Origin: SHWC01 sp945902735
GTDB taxonomy: Bacteria; Pseudomonadota; Alphaproteobacteria; UBA828
DNA length: 64,000 nucleotides
Reading direction: 5' to 3'
Assembly: GCA_945902735.1 (NCBI GenBank)
Contig: CAMDNF010000003.1
Span: 1 to 64,000 of the forward strand
Shown here: positions 63,835 through 64,000 of the stretch, in pieces
Layout of the letters: each line of letters opens with the position of its first letter
How positions within the stretch are numbered: position 1 is the first letter of the stretch
Notes under the pieces: model-generated
Database searches by the model: none
What the model was told of the DNA's origin: nothing
Seen by the model: only the letters and a program-made list of their open reading frames with translations
Made by a program: the position numbers and the translations under genes

Positions 63835-64000
63835 TCAGCGAGCGGCCGCCGGTTTCAGAGTAAAGGCGGCAAGACGCGTCGCTTCATTATATGCCATGTT
63901 CTTGCGCAGCGTTTCGGTATGAAGCTCCATATCAAATCCATAACGATCGGCGAGATTGCGAAAATGGTTGGTGCTATGCCACCAATCATGCGACCCCATG
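63835..64000 (-). CDS. Unidentified gene, C-terminal part (runs off the window)
   Basis: The minus-strand frame is open from the window edge to TGA 63837-63835, 28 bases upstream of aepY. It encodes ~54 residues with GSHDWWHSTNHFRNLADRYG and TLRKNMAYNEATRLAAFTL. I do not recognise the family. Gene order suggests an aepY partner, but this is not demonstrated. An ATG occurs at 63999-63997, so a short complete ORF cannot be excluded. Confidence 0.5.
   Translation of the reverse strand, partial: MGSHDWWHSTNHFRNLADRYGFDMELHTETLRKNMAYNEATRLAAFTLKPAAAR

Noticed and set aside
1..64000. CRISPR array, insertion sequence, prophage or rRNA
   Set aside because: No regularly spaced direct repeats, transposase- or integrase-like proteins, or rRNA sequence were recognised on either strand.

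Overview
The window looks like a chromosomal segment of an alphaproteobacterium, most likely near the Rhodospirillales. The reasons are a GC-rich sequence with alphaproteobacterial gene sets (ftsK-lolA, a large ~1615-residue NAD-glutamate dehydrogenase, a thioredoxin/CnoX-LON-Trm112-DUF971 run, a UbiH-family hydroxylase) and DUF1127 and HicAB genes of the usual proteobacterial kind. This placement is inference from gene content. No phage, transposase, integrase, CRISPR array or rRNA was seen. One tRNA-Gly(GCC) gene is present.

Region 1 (1-6.2 kb): the end of a metallo-beta-lactamase-fold hydrolase, a methyltransferase, and on the minus strand a peptide-type ABC importer (binding protein and two permeases). 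The binding protein carries an in-frame TGA. Region 2 (6.2-15.4 kb, minus): a tightly packed run of nine genes, mostly with 4-base overlaps or gaps of a few bases: four glycosyltransferases, a histidine phosphatase, a polysaccharide deacetylase, a small membrane protein, a frameshifted dual-ATPase ABC protein and a secreted PA14-like protein. Region 3 (15.5-21.2 kb, plus, then a convergent gene): an ABC exporter-like protein with an enlarged and degenerate nucleotide-binding domain, a cyclic-nucleotide-binding protein, a small methyltransferase paralogous to one in region 1, and a convergent class III cyclase/TolB/TPR protein. Regions 2 and 3 are divergent and may form one envelope-glycan system with cyclic-nucleotide input.

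Region 4 (21-38 kb): xthA, two small DUF1127 genes with hairpins, a polyamine-type aminotransferase with a PuuD-like hydrolase, lolA, ftsK, a cupin, a hicAB pair (hicA frameshifted), amtB, an amidase, a UbiH-family hydroxylase, a second cupin with a DUF971-Trm112-LON-CnoX operon, and a YbaK-type deacylase. Region 5 (38-49 kb): tRNA-Gly, a metaxin-like GST, mtnA overlapping a class II aldolase (a methylthio- or deoxyribose salvage/DHAP-shunt module), a ribokinase-like kinase, divergent NADP- and NAD-glutamate dehydrogenases, and a secreted DUF4157-like protein. Region 6 (49-64 kb): purH coupled to polysaccharide genes (a CapD/FlaA1 dehydratase and a WecA-like transferase), then methyltransferases, a NodU-type carbamoyltransferase, an O-antigen ligase-like protein, a PMT-like glycosyltransferase, a fused methyltransferase-GT2, an RfaH/NusG paralogue and a phosphonopyruvate decarboxylase. 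This is a surface-polysaccharide locus, possibly with phosphonate decoration.

A striking quality feature is that the first ~30 kb holds six single-base disruptions in otherwise intact genes. Five are indels, each at or beside a short homopolymer, and one is a TGA. No comparable disruption was noticed in the remaining 34 kb. They may be sequencing or assembly errors, or real decay. I report each affected gene as one unit.
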